The translations under genes were made by a program, and so were the position numbers. The notes beneath the pieces were generated by a model. It did not search any database. It was not told the origin of the DNA and worked only from the letters and a program-made list of their open reading frames with translations. Positions 14,872 through 23,125 of a stretch of 37,883 nt of DNA are shown here, piece by piece. Source of the DNA: UMGS621 sp964468815 (GTDB lineage Bacteria; Bacillota; Clostridia; Christensenellales; Borkfalkiaceae); NCBI GenBank assembly GCA_964468815.1, contig CAYXWN010000016.1, positions 1-37,883 on the forward strand, in the 5' to 3' direction. The first letter of the stretch is position 1; every line of letters starts with the position of its first letter.

Positions 14872-15240
14872 ATGATTAGTAAAATCGATAAGAATCAAGA
14901 CAGAAAGAAACGTCATCTGAGAGTCAGAAACAAGGTCAGCGGAACGGCTGCCGCTCCCAGACTCTGCGTGTACAGAAGTTTGAACCATATCTATGCTCAG
15001 ATTATCGACGACACCGTTGGCAATACGTTGGTGGCGGCTTCCACGTTGGATAAAGCGATCAAGGCGGATCTCGCCGGAAAAACGAAGTCCGAGGAAGCGA
15101 AGATGGTCGGAGAGCTGTTGGCGAAAAAGGCACTCGAAAAGGGAATCGAAACGGTTGTTTTCGACCGCGGAGGTTACCTGTATATCGGACGCGTGGCAAG
15201 CCTTGCGGACGGTGCGAGAGAGGGCGGCTTGAAGTTTTAA
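14872..15240 (+). CDS. rplR: Ribosomal protein L18
   Basis: L18 binds 5S rRNA together with L5. It is 122 aa. RKKRHLRVRNKVSGTAAAPRL, the VYRSLNHIYAQIIDD strand and the RGGYLYIGRVASLADGAREGGL ending are typical. Its ribosome site TAGGAG lies 5 bases before the ATG, at the end of the structured spacer. Confidence 0.97.
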   Translation: MISKIDKNQDRKKRHLRVRNKVSGTAAAPRLCVYRSLNHIYAQIIDDTVGNTLVAASTLDKAIKADLAGKTKSEEAKMVGELLAKKALEKGIETVVFDRGGYLYIGRVASLADGAREGGLKF

Positions 15241-15278
15241 TGCTTCGGCAAGAAAAATAACAGAGAGGAATCGAGAAT

Positions 15279-15800
15279 ATGGCAAGAGATAATAACAGAC
15301 CGCAGAGAAGAGCGGAAGAGAACGACGGGTTGGTGAAAAAGCTGATCGCGGTCAACCGCGTATCCAAGACCGTCAAGGGCGGACGTAACATGCGTTTTGC
15401 CGCGCTCGTTGTTGTCGGCGACGGTCAGGGAAAAGTCGGTTGCGCAATGGGTAAAGCGAACGAAGTTCCCGAAGCGATCGAAAAGGCGACGCAGAGAGCG
15501 AAAAAGAACATGACGAAGTGCGCGTTGGTCGGAACGACCATTCCGCATGAAGTAATCGGAAAATTCGGCAGAGGCACCGTCCTCATGAAACCCGCCGAAG
15601 AAGGTACCGGCGTAATCGCCGGCGGTCCCGTCCGTGCGGTTATGGAAGCGGTCGGCATCACGAATATCAGAACTAAATCTCACGGAACGAACAATCCCAT
15701 CAACTGCGTTAAGGCAGCGATCGCCGGATTGCAAGAACTCCGTACGGCCGAGCAGGTTGCGCGTCTTCGCGGAAAGACGGTCGAAGAGATCATCGGTTAA
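15279..15800 (+). CDS. rpsE: Ribosomal protein S5
   Basis: S5 of the 30S shoulder supports decoding accuracy and mRNA unwinding. It is 173 aa. The dsRNA-binding-type N-terminal part has LIAVNRVSKTVKGGRNMRFAALV, and the later GPVRAVMEAVGITNIRTKSHG is diagnostic. Confidence 0.98.
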   Translation: MARDNNRPQRRAEENDGLVKKLIAVNRVSKTVKGGRNMRFAALVVVGDGQGKVGCAMGKANEVPEAIEKATQRAKKNMTKCALVGTTIPHEVIGKFGRGTVLMKPAEEGTGVIAGGPVRAVMEAVGITNIRTKSHGTNNPINCVKAAIAGLQELRTAEQVARLRGKTVEEIIG

Positions 15801-15811
15801 GGAGGCTATTC

Positions 15812-16024
15812 ATGGCAAAGAAAAACGTTGCGGCTACGACCGCAAAGATAAAGGTTACTTTGGTCAAGAGCACGATCGGTTGCACGGATTATCAAAAATC
15901 GGTAGTTGCCGCATTGGGCTTGAAGAAGATTCGTTCGTTCCGAATCCACGATGAAAATCCTTGCATTCTTGGCATGGTGAAGAAGGTTAATCACCTCGTC
16001 AAAGTGGAAAAGGTCGAAGCGTAA
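15812..16024 (+). CDS. rpmD: Ribosomal protein L30
   Basis: A small 50S protein present in many but not all bacteria. The 70-aa product shows KVTLVKSTIGCTDYQKSVVAALGL and NPCILGMVKKVNHLVKVE. About 10 residues at the N-terminus (AKKNVAATT) exceed the usual 58-60 aa. AAGGAGG precedes the start. Confidence 0.96.
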   Translation: MAKKNVAATTAKIKVTLVKSTIGCTDYQKSVVAALGLKKIRSFRIHDENPCILGMVKKVNHLVKVEKVEA

Positions 16025-16039
16025 GAAGGAGTATTGAAT

Positions 16040-16489
16040 ATGAGAATAGATACGTTACAGCCCGCCGACGGTGCGAGAACTTCCAAGAAAAGACTGGGCA
16101 GAGGAATCGGCTCCGGACTTGGAAAGACCAGCGGCAAAGGGCATAAAGGTCAATGGGCCAGAAGCGGCGGCGGCGTACGTCCCGGCTTCGAAGGCGGTCA
16201 GATGCCTCTGACGAGAAGAATTCCGAAGAGAGGGTTCAACAACCATTTCCGTAAGGAATACGTTATCGTTAATTTGGACGTTTTGAACGACAATTTTGCG
16301 GAGGGTGCGGTTGTAGATAAGGAAACGTTGATTGAAAACGGACTTGTCAAAACCGTCAAAAACGATGCCGGTTTGAAAGTGCTCGGCAACGGCGAACTCA
16401 CCGTAAAACTCACCGTAAAGGCGGCAAAATTCTCCGGTTCTGCCAAAGAGGCGATCGAGAAAGTCGGCGGAACGGCGGAACAGGCGTAA
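16040..16489 (+). CDS. rplO: Ribosomal protein L15
   Basis: L15 is a late 50S assembly protein. The start at ATG 16040 (MRIDTLQPADGART) is chosen because AAGGAG lies 8 bases upstream. The TTG at 16034 is only 2 bases from that site. The Gly/Arg-rich segment KRLGRGIGSGLGKTSGKGHKG is the family hallmark. The length is 149 aa. Confidence 0.97.
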   Translation: MRIDTLQPADGARTSKKRLGRGIGSGLGKTSGKGHKGQWARSGGGVRPGFEGGQMPLTRRIPKRGFNNHFRKEYVIVNLDVLNDNFAEGAVVDKETLIENGLVKTVKNDAGLKVLGNGELTVKLTVKAAKFSGSAKEAIEKVGGTAEQA

Positions 16490-16512
16490 TGCGTCCGTTC
16501 GGGAGGTAAAAG

Positions 16513-17811
16513 ATGTTTCAGACATTAATCAAGGCATTTAAAATCAAGGAGGTTCGTCGCAAGATCTTAATTACGCTTGCGCTGCTTCTTGTTTACAGAA
16601 TCGGTTGCTACGTTCCCGTTCCGGGAATCGGCAATTCGCTCATGAGTTCGGAAAGTAATCTTACGTTCCTCGAATTGATGAACGCGATGACCGGTGGCGC
16701 ACTGGCGTACGGTACGTTATTTGCAATGGGAATCGGCCCCTACATCAACTCCTCCATTATTATACAGCTCTTGACGGTCGCTATTCCGAGATTGGAGCAG
16801 CTTTCCAAGCAGGGCGAAGAGGGCAAGAAAAAGATCGAAAATTTAACCAGAGGGCTTGCAATGATCCTCGCGATCGCGCAGGCAATCGGAATTTTGGTTG
16901 GATTTAGCGCGAATATTGATTTTTCCCAACTTTTCTGCGCAACGCAGAACGGTTCGGACAGTTTATTCCTTAAAATTTTGAGTTACGCGTTTTTGGTACT
17001 CATTTATACGTCCGGTACGGCACTTACCATGTGGCTGGGCGAACGGATTACCGACTACGGCGTTTCCAACGGAATTTCCATGCTGATCTTTACCGGTATT
17101 TTGTCTACGGCAGGACAGTATTTTGTCAGTACGATTTTCGGTACTTGGACGGATACGACGCTTTGGGTTTTGATCGGATTTATTCTTGCGGTTATCCTCA
17201 TTTTTATGGCGGTCGTTGCTGTTAACGACGCTGAACGGAAAATTCCCGTTCAGTATGCAAAGCAGGTAAAGGGAAGAAAAATGTACGGCGGACAATCCAC
17301 GCACATTCCCATCAAGGTCAACTCTTCCGGCGTTATGCCGCTCATCTTCGCTTACGCGATTCTGAGTTTCCCCGATCTGATTATCAATTTGTTCGGCGTT
17401 TCTTCGGACAATTGGTATTCGCAGAACATGGGAACGGGCAGCTGGCTTTACACCGTATTGCTTTGCTTGTTGATTCTGTTCTTTGCGTATTTCTACAATC
17501 AGATTCAGTTCAACCCCGACGATATTTCCAAGAGCATCCAGCAAAACGGCGGCTTTATTCCGGGAATCCGTCCGGGCAAATCGACGGCTGATTATTTGAA
17601 ACGCGTATCTAACCGAATCGTTCTGTTCGGAGCGATCTTCCTTGCGCTCGTCGCGCTCGTACCGTCCCTTATTTTCCGGGCGATTGATCAAGGCGCGATC
17701 AACGTGTTCAGTGCGACCGGTATTTTGATCGTCGTATCCGTAGCGCTTGAATTTAACCAAGCACTCGAATCACAGATCATGATGAAGAACTATAAAGGAT
17801 TTTTGAAATAG
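16513..17811 (+). CDS. secY: Protein translocase subunit SecY
   Basis: SecY is the channel of the Sec translocon in the membrane. The 432-aa product has ten predicted membrane segments, beginning with ILITLALLLVYRIGCYVPVPG and including the GALAYGTLFAMGIGPYINSSI region near the plug and second helix. A cytosolic loop rich in basic residues (RKIPVQYAKQVKGRKMYGG) binds the ribosome and SecA. It starts after GGGAGG in the spc block and adk begins 1 base after its stop. Confidence 0.98.
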   Translation: MFQTLIKAFKIKEVRRKILITLALLLVYRIGCYVPVPGIGNSLMSSESNLTFLELMNAMTGGALAYGTLFAMGIGPYINSSIIIQLLTVAIPRLEQLSKQGEEGKKKIENLTRGLAMILAIAQAIGILVGFSANIDFSQLFCATQNGSDSLFLKILSYAFLVLIYTSGTALTMWLGERITDYGVSNGISMLIFTGILSTAGQYFVSTIFGTWTDTTLWVLIGFILAVILIFMAVVAVNDAERKIPVQYAKQVKGRKMYGGQSTHIPIKVNSSGVMPLIFAYAILSFPDLIINLFGVSSDNWYSQNMGTGSWLYTVLLCLLILFFAYFYNQIQFNPDDISKSIQQNGGFIPGIRPGKSTADYLKRVSNRIVLFGAIFLALVALVPSLIFRAIDQGAINVFSATGILIVVSVALEFNQALESQIMMKNYKGFLK

Positions 17812-17812
17812 A

Positions 17813-18430
17813 ATGAATATCATTTTATTGGGTGCGCCGGGTTCCGGAAAAGGAACTCAGGCTGCCCGTATTTCGGAGATTTACGGAATTCCTCATATTT
17901 CGACCGGAGATATCTTTCGGGAGAATCAAACGCCGATCGGCGTACTTGCGAAGTCCTACATCGATCGGGGGCAACTCGTCCCCGACGAAGTGACGGTCAA
18001 GATCGTAGAAGAGCGTCTTTCGAGAGAGGATTGTAAAAAAGGGTATCTGTTAGACGGATTTCCGCGGACGATTCCGCAGGCGGAAGCCTTAGGGAAAGTT
18101 GCGGAGATTGATGCCGCCGTTAATCTCGATATTCCGCTTGAAAAGCTGATGCGTCGCTTGACCGGCAGACGCGGCTGCCCGAAGTGCGGCGGAAATTTCC
18201 ACATCGACTTTATCGGCGACGTGAAAGAATGTCCGACTTGCGGCGGAACGCTTGCGATTCGTGCGGACGATAACGAAGAAACTGTTTCCAGTCGCTTGAA
18301 CGCGTACACCGAGCAGACCGCTCCGTTGATCGGTTATTACGAGAAATTGGGTAAGTTGAAAACGGTGAAGGCGGACGGCGCGATTGACGAAGTGTTACAG
18401 TCGGTTCTTGAGGTATTAAAAGCGTTATGA
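17813..18430 (+). CDS. adk: Adenylate kinase, zinc-binding lid type
   Basis: Adk converts ATP + AMP to 2 ADP in the cytosol. The P-loop is GAPGSGKGTQ (residues 7-16), followed by the AMP-binding ISTGDIFRE and DGFPRTIPQAE. The lid has C122-x2-C125 and C140-x2-C143, a zinc site typical of Gram-positive enzymes. The protein is 205 aa. Compared with the usual ~215, the AMP-binding domain after FRENQ looks a few residues shorter. It overlaps map by 4 bases (ATGA), so translation is coupled. Confidence 0.97.
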   Translation: MNIILLGAPGSGKGTQAARISEIYGIPHISTGDIFRENQTPIGVLAKSYIDRGQLVPDEVTVKIVEERLSREDCKKGYLLDGFPRTIPQAEALGKVAEIDAAVNLDIPLEKLMRRLTGRRGCPKCGGNFHIDFIGDVKECPTCGGTLAIRADDNEETVSSRLNAYTEQTAPLIGYYEKLGKLKTVKADGAIDEVLQSVLEVLKAL

Positions 18431-19173
18431 TTCAAATTAAAACCCCGGAAGAGCTCGAATTGATGCGAGATCCTTGCAAAATGACGGGCGATGTGTTAAA
18501 ATTGATAGGTGAGAAGATTAAGTCAGGCATGACGACCAAGGAATTGGACGAGATTGCGTTTCGCTATATCAAAAGTATGGGTGCCGAACCGTCTTTTTTA
18601 GGATATTGCGGTTACCCTGCTTCCATCTGTGCTTCCGTAGACGATATGATTATCCACGGGATTCCGTCGGACGACGTCGTGATTCAGGACGGACAGATCG
18701 TCAGCATTGACGTGGGGGTTTATTATAACGGCTTTCACGGAGATGCCGCACGGACCTTTATGGTCGGAAACGTTTCTCCCGAAAAGCGCAAACTTGTGGC
18801 GGTTACCAAAGAATGTTTCTTCCGCGCGATCGACGTATTGAACGAGGGAACGCCTCTCGGCGATATCGGCGACGCGATACAGTCTTATGCGGAAGAGAAC
18901 GGCTTCTCGGTTGTCAGAGAGTACGTCGGTCACGGCATAGGTCGCGACATGCACGAAGATCCCGCCGTGCCGAATTTCGGCAAAAGGGGAACGGGGATTC
19001 GTTTGCAACAAGGTATGGTAGTCGCGGTTGAGCCGATGATTAACATGGGAACGCAAAAGATCAAACTCCTTTCGGACGGTTGGGGCGTAAAGACGTTGGA
19101 CGGCATGCCTTCCGCGCATTACGAAAACACCGTTGCGATTACGGAGGAAGGCGTTGAAATCATGACGCTGTAA
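18427..19173 (+). CDS. map: Type I methionine aminopeptidase
   Basis: Removes the initiator methionine from nascent proteins using two metal ions. The metal ligands are visible as Asp in SIDVGVYYNGFHGDAART (two Asp), His in VGHGIGRDMHEDP, Glu in VAVEPMI and Glu in HYENTVAIT. The substrate-binding His is in IIHGIPSDD. The 248-aa length is standard. It follows adk with a 4-base overlap. No KOW-domain gene lies between map and infA. Confidence 0.98.
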   Translation: MIQIKTPEELELMRDPCKMTGDVLKLIGEKIKSGMTTKELDEIAFRYIKSMGAEPSFLGYCGYPASICASVDDMIIHGIPSDDVVIQDGQIVSIDVGVYYNGFHGDAARTFMVGNVSPEKRKLVAVTKECFFRAIDVLNEGTPLGDIGDAIQSYAEENGFSVVREYVGHGIGRDMHEDPAVPNFGKRGTGIRLQQGMVVAVEPMINMGTQKIKLLSDGWGVKTLDGMPSAHYENTVAITEEGVEIMTL

Positions 19174-19216
19174 CACCGGGGCTTGACTCCCCGAATGAAA
19201 TTCAGGAGGTAAGATC

Positions 19217-19438
19217 GTGTCGAAAGACGATGTCATCGAGACCGAAGGCGTAATCGTAGAGGCATTGCCGAACGCTACGTTTAAGGTAAAGTTATCCAAC
19301 GGGCACATGATTACGGCGTATATTTCGGGAAAGCTCCGCATGAATTACATCAAGATCATTCCCGGGGATTCCGTAAAACTTGAAATGAGTCCGTATGACC
19401 TGACCAAGGGTAGGATCATTTGGCGCAGCAAGAACTAA
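19217..19438 (+). CDS. infA: Translation initiation factor IF-1
   Basis: IF-1 blocks the A site during initiation. The 73-aa OB-fold shows VIVEALPNATFKVKLSNGH, ISGKLRMNYIKIIPGD and SPYDLTKGRIIWR, the conserved pattern. The start is GTG at 19217 after AGGAGGTAA. The strand is part of the operon, in the order map-infA-rpmJ. Confidence 0.97.
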   Translation: MSKDDVIETEGVIVEALPNATFKVKLSNGHMITAYISGKLRMNYIKIIPGDSVKLEMSPYDLTKGRIIWRSKN

Positions 19439-19466
19439 TTAGCGAAACGAAAAAGGAGATAAGAAG

Positions 19467-19583
19467 ATGAAAGTAAGACCTTCCGTCAAACCCATGTGCG
19501 ACAAGTGCAGAGTAATCAAGAGAAACGGAAAAGTTATGGTAATTTGCAGCAAAAACAAGAGCCATAAGCAAAGACAAGGTTAA
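19467..19583 (+). CDS. rpmJ: Ribosomal protein L36
   Basis: A 38-aa 50S protein that is easily missed because of its size. The sequence MKVRPSVKPMCDKCRVIKR and the ending SHKQRQG are the family standard. C11, C14, C27 and H33 form the zinc site. AAAGGAG lies before the ATG. Confidence 0.97.
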   Translation: MKVRPSVKPMCDKCRVIKRNGKVMVICSKNKSHKQRQG

Positions 19584-19590
19584 ATAAACA

Positions 19591-19672
19591 GTTGCCCTTC
19601 GGGGCAACGAATTTTGAAAAATCACCCGAGAAAGAATTCCGCCTCCATTCCAAGGCGGCTGTTTCGACGGGT
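19591..19672 (+). other. Structured leader of the alpha block (before rpsM)
   Basis: A GTTGCCC-TTCG-GGGCAAC hairpin (19591-19608) follows rpmJ. A longer structure at about 19622-19672 pairs ACCCG and GAAA with TTTCG and CGGGT around an inner CCGCCT/AGGCGG stem. No strong T run follows. The 148-base gap sits exactly where S4 controls the alpha operon in E. coli, but sequence similarity to that element is not evident. Confidence 0.45.
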
Positions 19673-19731
19673 TCCAAACATAGATTAATAAAAAAATATT
19701 TCCCAAATTATTACGGAGGTAAGAGGAAAGA

Positions 19732-20112
19732 ATGGCACGTATAGCCGGTGTAGATCTCCCCAACAATAAGCGTGTGGAAATCGGTCTCACGTACATTTAC
19801 GGAATCGGATTGACAACGTCTAAGAAGATTTTGGCGGAGACGGGTATCAATCCCGACATCAGAGTGAAAGATTTATCCGAAGCGGATAGCTCGAAACTGA
19901 GAGAGTATATCGAACACAACCTTCACGTGGAAGGCGATTTGAGAAGCGAAGTAAGCCTGAACATCAAACGTTTGATGGAAATCGGGTGCTATCGCGGCGT
20001 CCGTCACAGAAAGGGACTCCCCGTTCGCGGGCAGAGCACCAAGCAGAACGCGAGAACCAGAAAGGGACCGCGTCGCACGGTCGCGAAGAAGAAGACCGCT
20101 ACGCGGAAATAA
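19732..20112 (+). CDS. rpsM: Ribosomal protein S13
   Basis: S13 bridges the subunits and contacts the P-site tRNA with its basic tail. It is 126 aa. MARIAGVDLPNNKRVEIGLTYIYGIG and the GVRHRKGLPVRGQSTKQNARTRKGP segment are diagnostic. The tail is rich in Lys and Arg. TACGGAGG precedes the start. Confidence 0.98.
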   Translation: MARIAGVDLPNNKRVEIGLTYIYGIGLTTSKKILAETGINPDIRVKDLSEADSSKLREYIEHNLHVEGDLRSEVSLNIKRLMEIGCYRGVRHRKGLPVRGQSTKQNARTRKGPRRTVAKKKTATRK

Positions 20113-20124
20113 CGGAGGTTAGAT

Positions 20125-20514
20125 ATGGCTGGTAAGAGAGTTATCAAAAAACGGAAAGACATTAAGAAAGTTGATAAAGGACAGGTTCATATCCAATCTT
20201 CCTTCAACAATACGTTAGTAACCATCACAGACGCGCAGGGTAATGCGATTTCTTGGTCGAGCGCAGGTTCGCTCGGATTCAAAGGCTCGAGAAAGAGCAC
20301 CCCGTTTGCCGCACAGATGGCAGCGGAAACCGCGGCAAAGGCTGCAAAAGAGCACGGACTCAGATCGGTTGAGGTGTTCGTTAAAGGTCCCGGCGCAGGT
20401 AGAGAATCTGCGATCCGCGCGTTGACGAATTGCGATCTTGAAATCACCATGATTCAAGACGTATCGCCCATTCCGCACAACGGTTGCAGACCGCCCAAAC
20501 GGCGCAGAGTATAA
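20125..20514 (+). CDS. rpsK: Ribosomal protein S11
   Basis: S11 lies on the 30S platform and shapes the mRNA exit site. It has 129 aa and KVDKGQVHIQSSFNNTLVTITD, FKGSRKSTPFAAQMAAE and HNGCRPPKRRRV, all characteristic. Confidence 0.98.
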   Translation: MAGKRVIKKRKDIKKVDKGQVHIQSSFNNTLVTITDAQGNAISWSSAGSLGFKGSRKSTPFAAQMAAETAAKAAKEHGLRSVEVFVKGPGAGRESAIRALTNCDLEITMIQDVSPIPHNGCRPPKRRRV

Positions 20515-20529
20515 CGGAGGAACGAGAAA

Positions 20530-21156
20530 ATGGCTAAGTATACAGAATCGAAATGCCGTCTTTGTAGACGGGAAGGCGCAAAGCTCTTTTTGAAGGGCGA
20601 AAGATGCTATAAAGCGGGCGTATGTGCGTTCGAAAGAAGACCGGTTGCTCCCGGTCAGCACGGCGCAGGCAGAAAGAAAGTTTCCGAATACGGCTTGCAG
20701 TTGCGTGAAAAGCAGAAGTGCAAGAGAATTTACGGCGTACTCGAAGGTCAATTCAGAGAGTATTATGAAAAAGCAGACCGCATGAAGGGAATCACGGGTG
20801 ACAATATGTTGAGCCTTTTGGAAAGAAGACTTGACAACGTGATTTACCGCATGGGAATCGGTGCTTCCCGTTCTCAGGCGCGTCAGTTGGTAACGCACGG
20901 TCACTTTACGGTGAACGGAAGAGCGGTTAACATCGCGTCCTACTGCGTCAAGGCAGGCGACGTGATCGCGGTAAAGGAAAACAAGAAAGATAACCGTTAT
21001 TTTGCGGAAATCAAGCAGATGAAAGTCGGCAATATGCCCAAGTGGTTGGAATTCGATCCCGAAAAGTTAGAGGGAAAGATCCTTGCCAATCCCGCGCGCG
21101 AGGATATTGATTCCAACATCGCGGAACACATGATTGTCGAGTTGTATTCGAAATAA
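20530..21156 (+). CDS. rpsD: Ribosomal protein S4, zinc-binding type
   Basis: S4 nucleates 30S assembly and is a known translational repressor. The 208-aa product keeps cysteines C9, C12, C26 and C32, a zinc site lost in E. coli, and the S4 RNA-binding domain (RRLDNVIYRMGIGASRSQARQLVTHGHFTVNG). Its position in the alpha block rather than at a separate locus fits Clostridia. It is followed by a long structured gap before rpoA. Confidence 0.97.
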   Translation: MAKYTESKCRLCRREGAKLFLKGERCYKAGVCAFERRPVAPGQHGAGRKKVSEYGLQLREKQKCKRIYGVLEGQFREYYEKADRMKGITGDNMLSLLERRLDNVIYRMGIGASRSQARQLVTHGHFTVNGRAVNIASYCVKAGDVIAVKENKKDNRYFAEIKQMKVGNMPKWLEFDPEKLEGKILANPAREDIDSNIAEHMIVELYSK

Positions 21157-21175
21157 TTTAATTAAATTAAAATTA

Positions 21176-21251
21176 CCGATGAGGGTTTCGGAGGGGATTG
21201 CCTGTATTTTTCCACGGATACGGGACGGAATGCTCCGAACCCTTAAATCGG
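21176..21251 (+). other. Nested RNA hairpin between rpsD and rpoA
   Basis: An outer stem pairs CCGAT (21176-21180) with ATCGG (21247-21251). AGGGTT-CGGAG then pairs with CTCCG-AACCCT, with one extra T on the left. A nested stem CCTGTAT (21201-21207) pairs with ATACGGG (21218-21224). No terminal T run follows, and the rpoA ribosome site comes 11 bases later. Confidence 0.6.
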
Positions 21252-21278
21252 AACTATTTTTAAGGAGGTTCGTTTCTT

Positions 21279-22226
21279 ATGATGGAAATTGAAATGCCGA
21301 AGATAGCAGTGGAAGAAAACGAGAAGAAGAGCTACGCGAAAATTATCGTCGAACCGTTGGAAAAGGGATTCGGATTGACGATCGGGAACTGTTTGAGAAG
21401 AATTCTCTTATCCGCGCTTCCCGGTGTCGCCATTCAGAATATCAAGTTCAGCGAGGGCGTGAAGCACGAATTTACTTCGATTCCTCACGTAAAAGAGGAC
21501 GTCGCGGAGATCATTCTGAATTTGAAATGCGTTGCGGTCAAAACCGCTACGTTGGATAAGAATTTCAAAAAGGTCGTTAAAATCGTCAAAGAAGGACCGT
21601 GCGTCGTAACGGCGGCGGATATTTCGGACGATGCCGAAATTGAAATATTGAATCCCGATCAATACATCTGCACCATTGACGAGGGCGGCAAGATTGACGT
21701 TGAGTTGACCGTCGGCAGAGGCAGAGGGTATAAAGGCGCAAGTTTTAACAAGACGGATATTATTGATAATATTCCCATCGATTCTATTTACACACCCGTT
21801 AAAAAGGTCTGCTATAACGTAGAAGCAACGCGTGTAGGACAGAGCGTCGATTTCGATAAGCTTACGCTTGAAATTTGGACAAACGGTGCGTTCTCCGGTC
21901 GTGAGATCGTGAGTTTGGCGGCGAAGATCATGGAAGAGCATATCAAAATGTTCGTCGCGCTGAGCGAGATCGGCAATATCGGTATTCTCGTTCCTCCCGA
22001 AGAGGATAAGAAGACCAGAATATTGGAGATGACCATTGAGGATATGGAACTTTCCGTTCGTTCTTACAATTGCTTGAAACGCGCAAATATCCACACGGTG
22101 GAAGATTTAACCAAGAAATCAGAAGACGATATGCTTAAAGTCAGAAACTTAGGGAAGAAATCGCTCGACGAAGTTATCTTCAAATTGCAGAGTTTGGGCT
22201 TAGGGCTGAAAGACAAGGAGGACTAA
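21279..22226 (+). CDS. rpoA: RNA polymerase alpha subunit
   Basis: Alpha assembles RNA polymerase through residues about 1-230 (FGLTIGNCLRRILLSALPG dimerisation, and a typical insert region) and binds UP-elements and activators through the C-terminal domain (about 250-315, LSVRSYNCLKRANIHTVEDL, KSLDEVIFKLQSLGL). The length of 315 aa is standard. AAGGAGG lies 10 bases before the ATG. It is the last but one gene of the operon. Confidence 0.98.
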   Translation: MMEIEMPKIAVEENEKKSYAKIIVEPLEKGFGLTIGNCLRRILLSALPGVAIQNIKFSEGVKHEFTSIPHVKEDVAEIILNLKCVAVKTATLDKNFKKVVKIVKEGPCVVTAADISDDAEIEILNPDQYICTIDEGGKIDVELTVGRGRGYKGASFNKTDIIDNIPIDSIYTPVKKVCYNVEATRVGQSVDFDKLTLEIWTNGAFSGREIVSLAAKIMEEHIKMFVALSEIGNIGILVPPEEDKKTRILEMTIEDMELSVRSYNCLKRANIHTVEDLTKKSEDDMLKVRNLGKKSLDEVIFKLQSLGLGLKDKED

Positions 22227-22229
22227 CCA

Positions 22230-22736
22230 ATGCCAAGAAAATTAGGAGTGAACAGCGCTCAGAGAAAGGCTATTTTGAGAAATCAGGCGTCCAACCTTTT
22301 GTGGCACGGCAAGATCGAAACAACGCTTGCAACCGCAAAAGAGGTGCGTTCTTATACCGAGAAAATCATCACGCTTGCGATGAATACGTACGAGGATACC
22401 GTTGAAGAAAAGGTTACTTCGCTCAACAAAAAGGGCAAGGAAGTAACGACGACGGTCGTAAAAGACGGTACGAAGAAACTCGCCGCTAGAAGAAAGATTA
22501 TGGCTCTCACCTATGATTTCCAAGAGCAGAAAGGCTTTAAGGAAAGCAAAGCGGCTTTCCGGGCGAGAACGAAGGATATCAAACACCCGTTGATCGAGAA
22601 GATCTTCAATGAAATCGCGCCGAAATATGCGCAGAGAAAGGAAGAAGTCGGTCAGGGCGGCGGATATACGCGTATTTATCGGACGGGAACTCGTAAGGGT
22701 GACGCTGCGGAAGTTGCGATTCTCGAATTGATCTAA
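22230..22736 (+). CDS. rplQ: Ribosomal protein L17 with a large internal insertion
   Basis: L17 lies near the 50S tunnel exit. The core shows MPRKLGVNSAQRKAILRNQASNLL and LIEKIFNEIAPKYAQRKEEVGQGGGYTRIYRTGTRKGDAAEVAILELI. The family usually has 110-130 aa. Here 168 aa result from roughly 45-50 added residues between them (SLNKKGKEVTTTVVKDGTKK through SKAAFRARTKDIKHP). Longer L17 forms are known in some Clostridia. It ends the operon and is followed at once by a strong terminator. Confidence 0.96.
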   Translation: MPRKLGVNSAQRKAILRNQASNLLWHGKIETTLATAKEVRSYTEKIITLAMNTYEDTVEEKVTSLNKKGKEVTTTVVKDGTKKLAARRKIMALTYDFQEQKGFKESKAAFRARTKDIKHPLIEKIFNEIAPKYAQRKEEVGQGGGYTRIYRTGTRKGDAAEVAILELI

Positions 22737-22752
22737 TTGAATCAAATAAGTG

Positions 22753-22782
22753 AAAACGGTCGGTTTTATCCGACCGTTTTTT
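22753..22782 (+). terminator. Terminator of the ribosomal protein operon
   Basis: AAAACGGTCGG pairs perfectly with CCGACCGTTTT around TTTTAT and ends in TTTTTT. It lies 16 bases after the rplQ stop. Confidence 0.95.
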
Positions 22783-23117
22783 GCGTTTTACGGGGCGAGA
22801 AAGGGGGCCTTGCCGTGCGGTGAAGTAAAATGGGGGCGGCGTGTTGTTGGTAGAGAAAGGTAGGTATCAAAACGGAAAAATGAGAGAAAAGAGTATTTTA
22901 TATTAGTGAGTTGAACCGATTATCCGACTGTTTTTTGCGTTTTTCGGGGCGAGAAAGGGGTGTTTCCTTGCCGTGCGGTGAAGTAAAATGGGGCGGCGTG
23001 TTGTTAGTATAGAAAGCGTATGTACCAAAACGTAAAAATGAGTGAGAAAAGAGTATTTTATATTAGTGAGCTGAATCCGATTATCCGACTTTTTTTGCAT
23101 TTTACGGGGCGAGAAAG
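22768..23117 (+). repeat. Tandem direct repeat, 2.2 copies, period about 154-161 bp
   Basis: Unit 1 begins at ATCCGAC 22768, unit 2 at 22922 and a third partial copy at 23083-23117. Shared blocks include GGGGCGAGAAAGG, CTTGCCGTGCGGTGAAGTAAAATGGGG, GCGGCGTGTTGTT and AAAAGAGTATTTTATATTAGTGAG, so the copies are close relatives that differ by small indels. The first part of each unit is derived from the right arm and T run of the operon terminator. No open reading frame of note is contained. The copies are not a CRISPR array. Confidence 0.85.
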
Positions 23118-23125
23118 AAAATTTA

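Noticed and set aside
16034..16039. TTG start of rplO, two codons upstream
   Set aside because: It is only 2 bases from AAGGAG, whereas ATG 16040 has the normal spacing of 8.
19174..19216. KOW-domain (L14e-like) gene between map and infA
   Set aside because: The gap has 43 bases, too short for it, and holds only a CGGGG/CCCCG hairpin.
22768..23117. CRISPR-like array
   Set aside because: The repeat unit is about 155-161 bp with only two full copies and no spacers of equal size.
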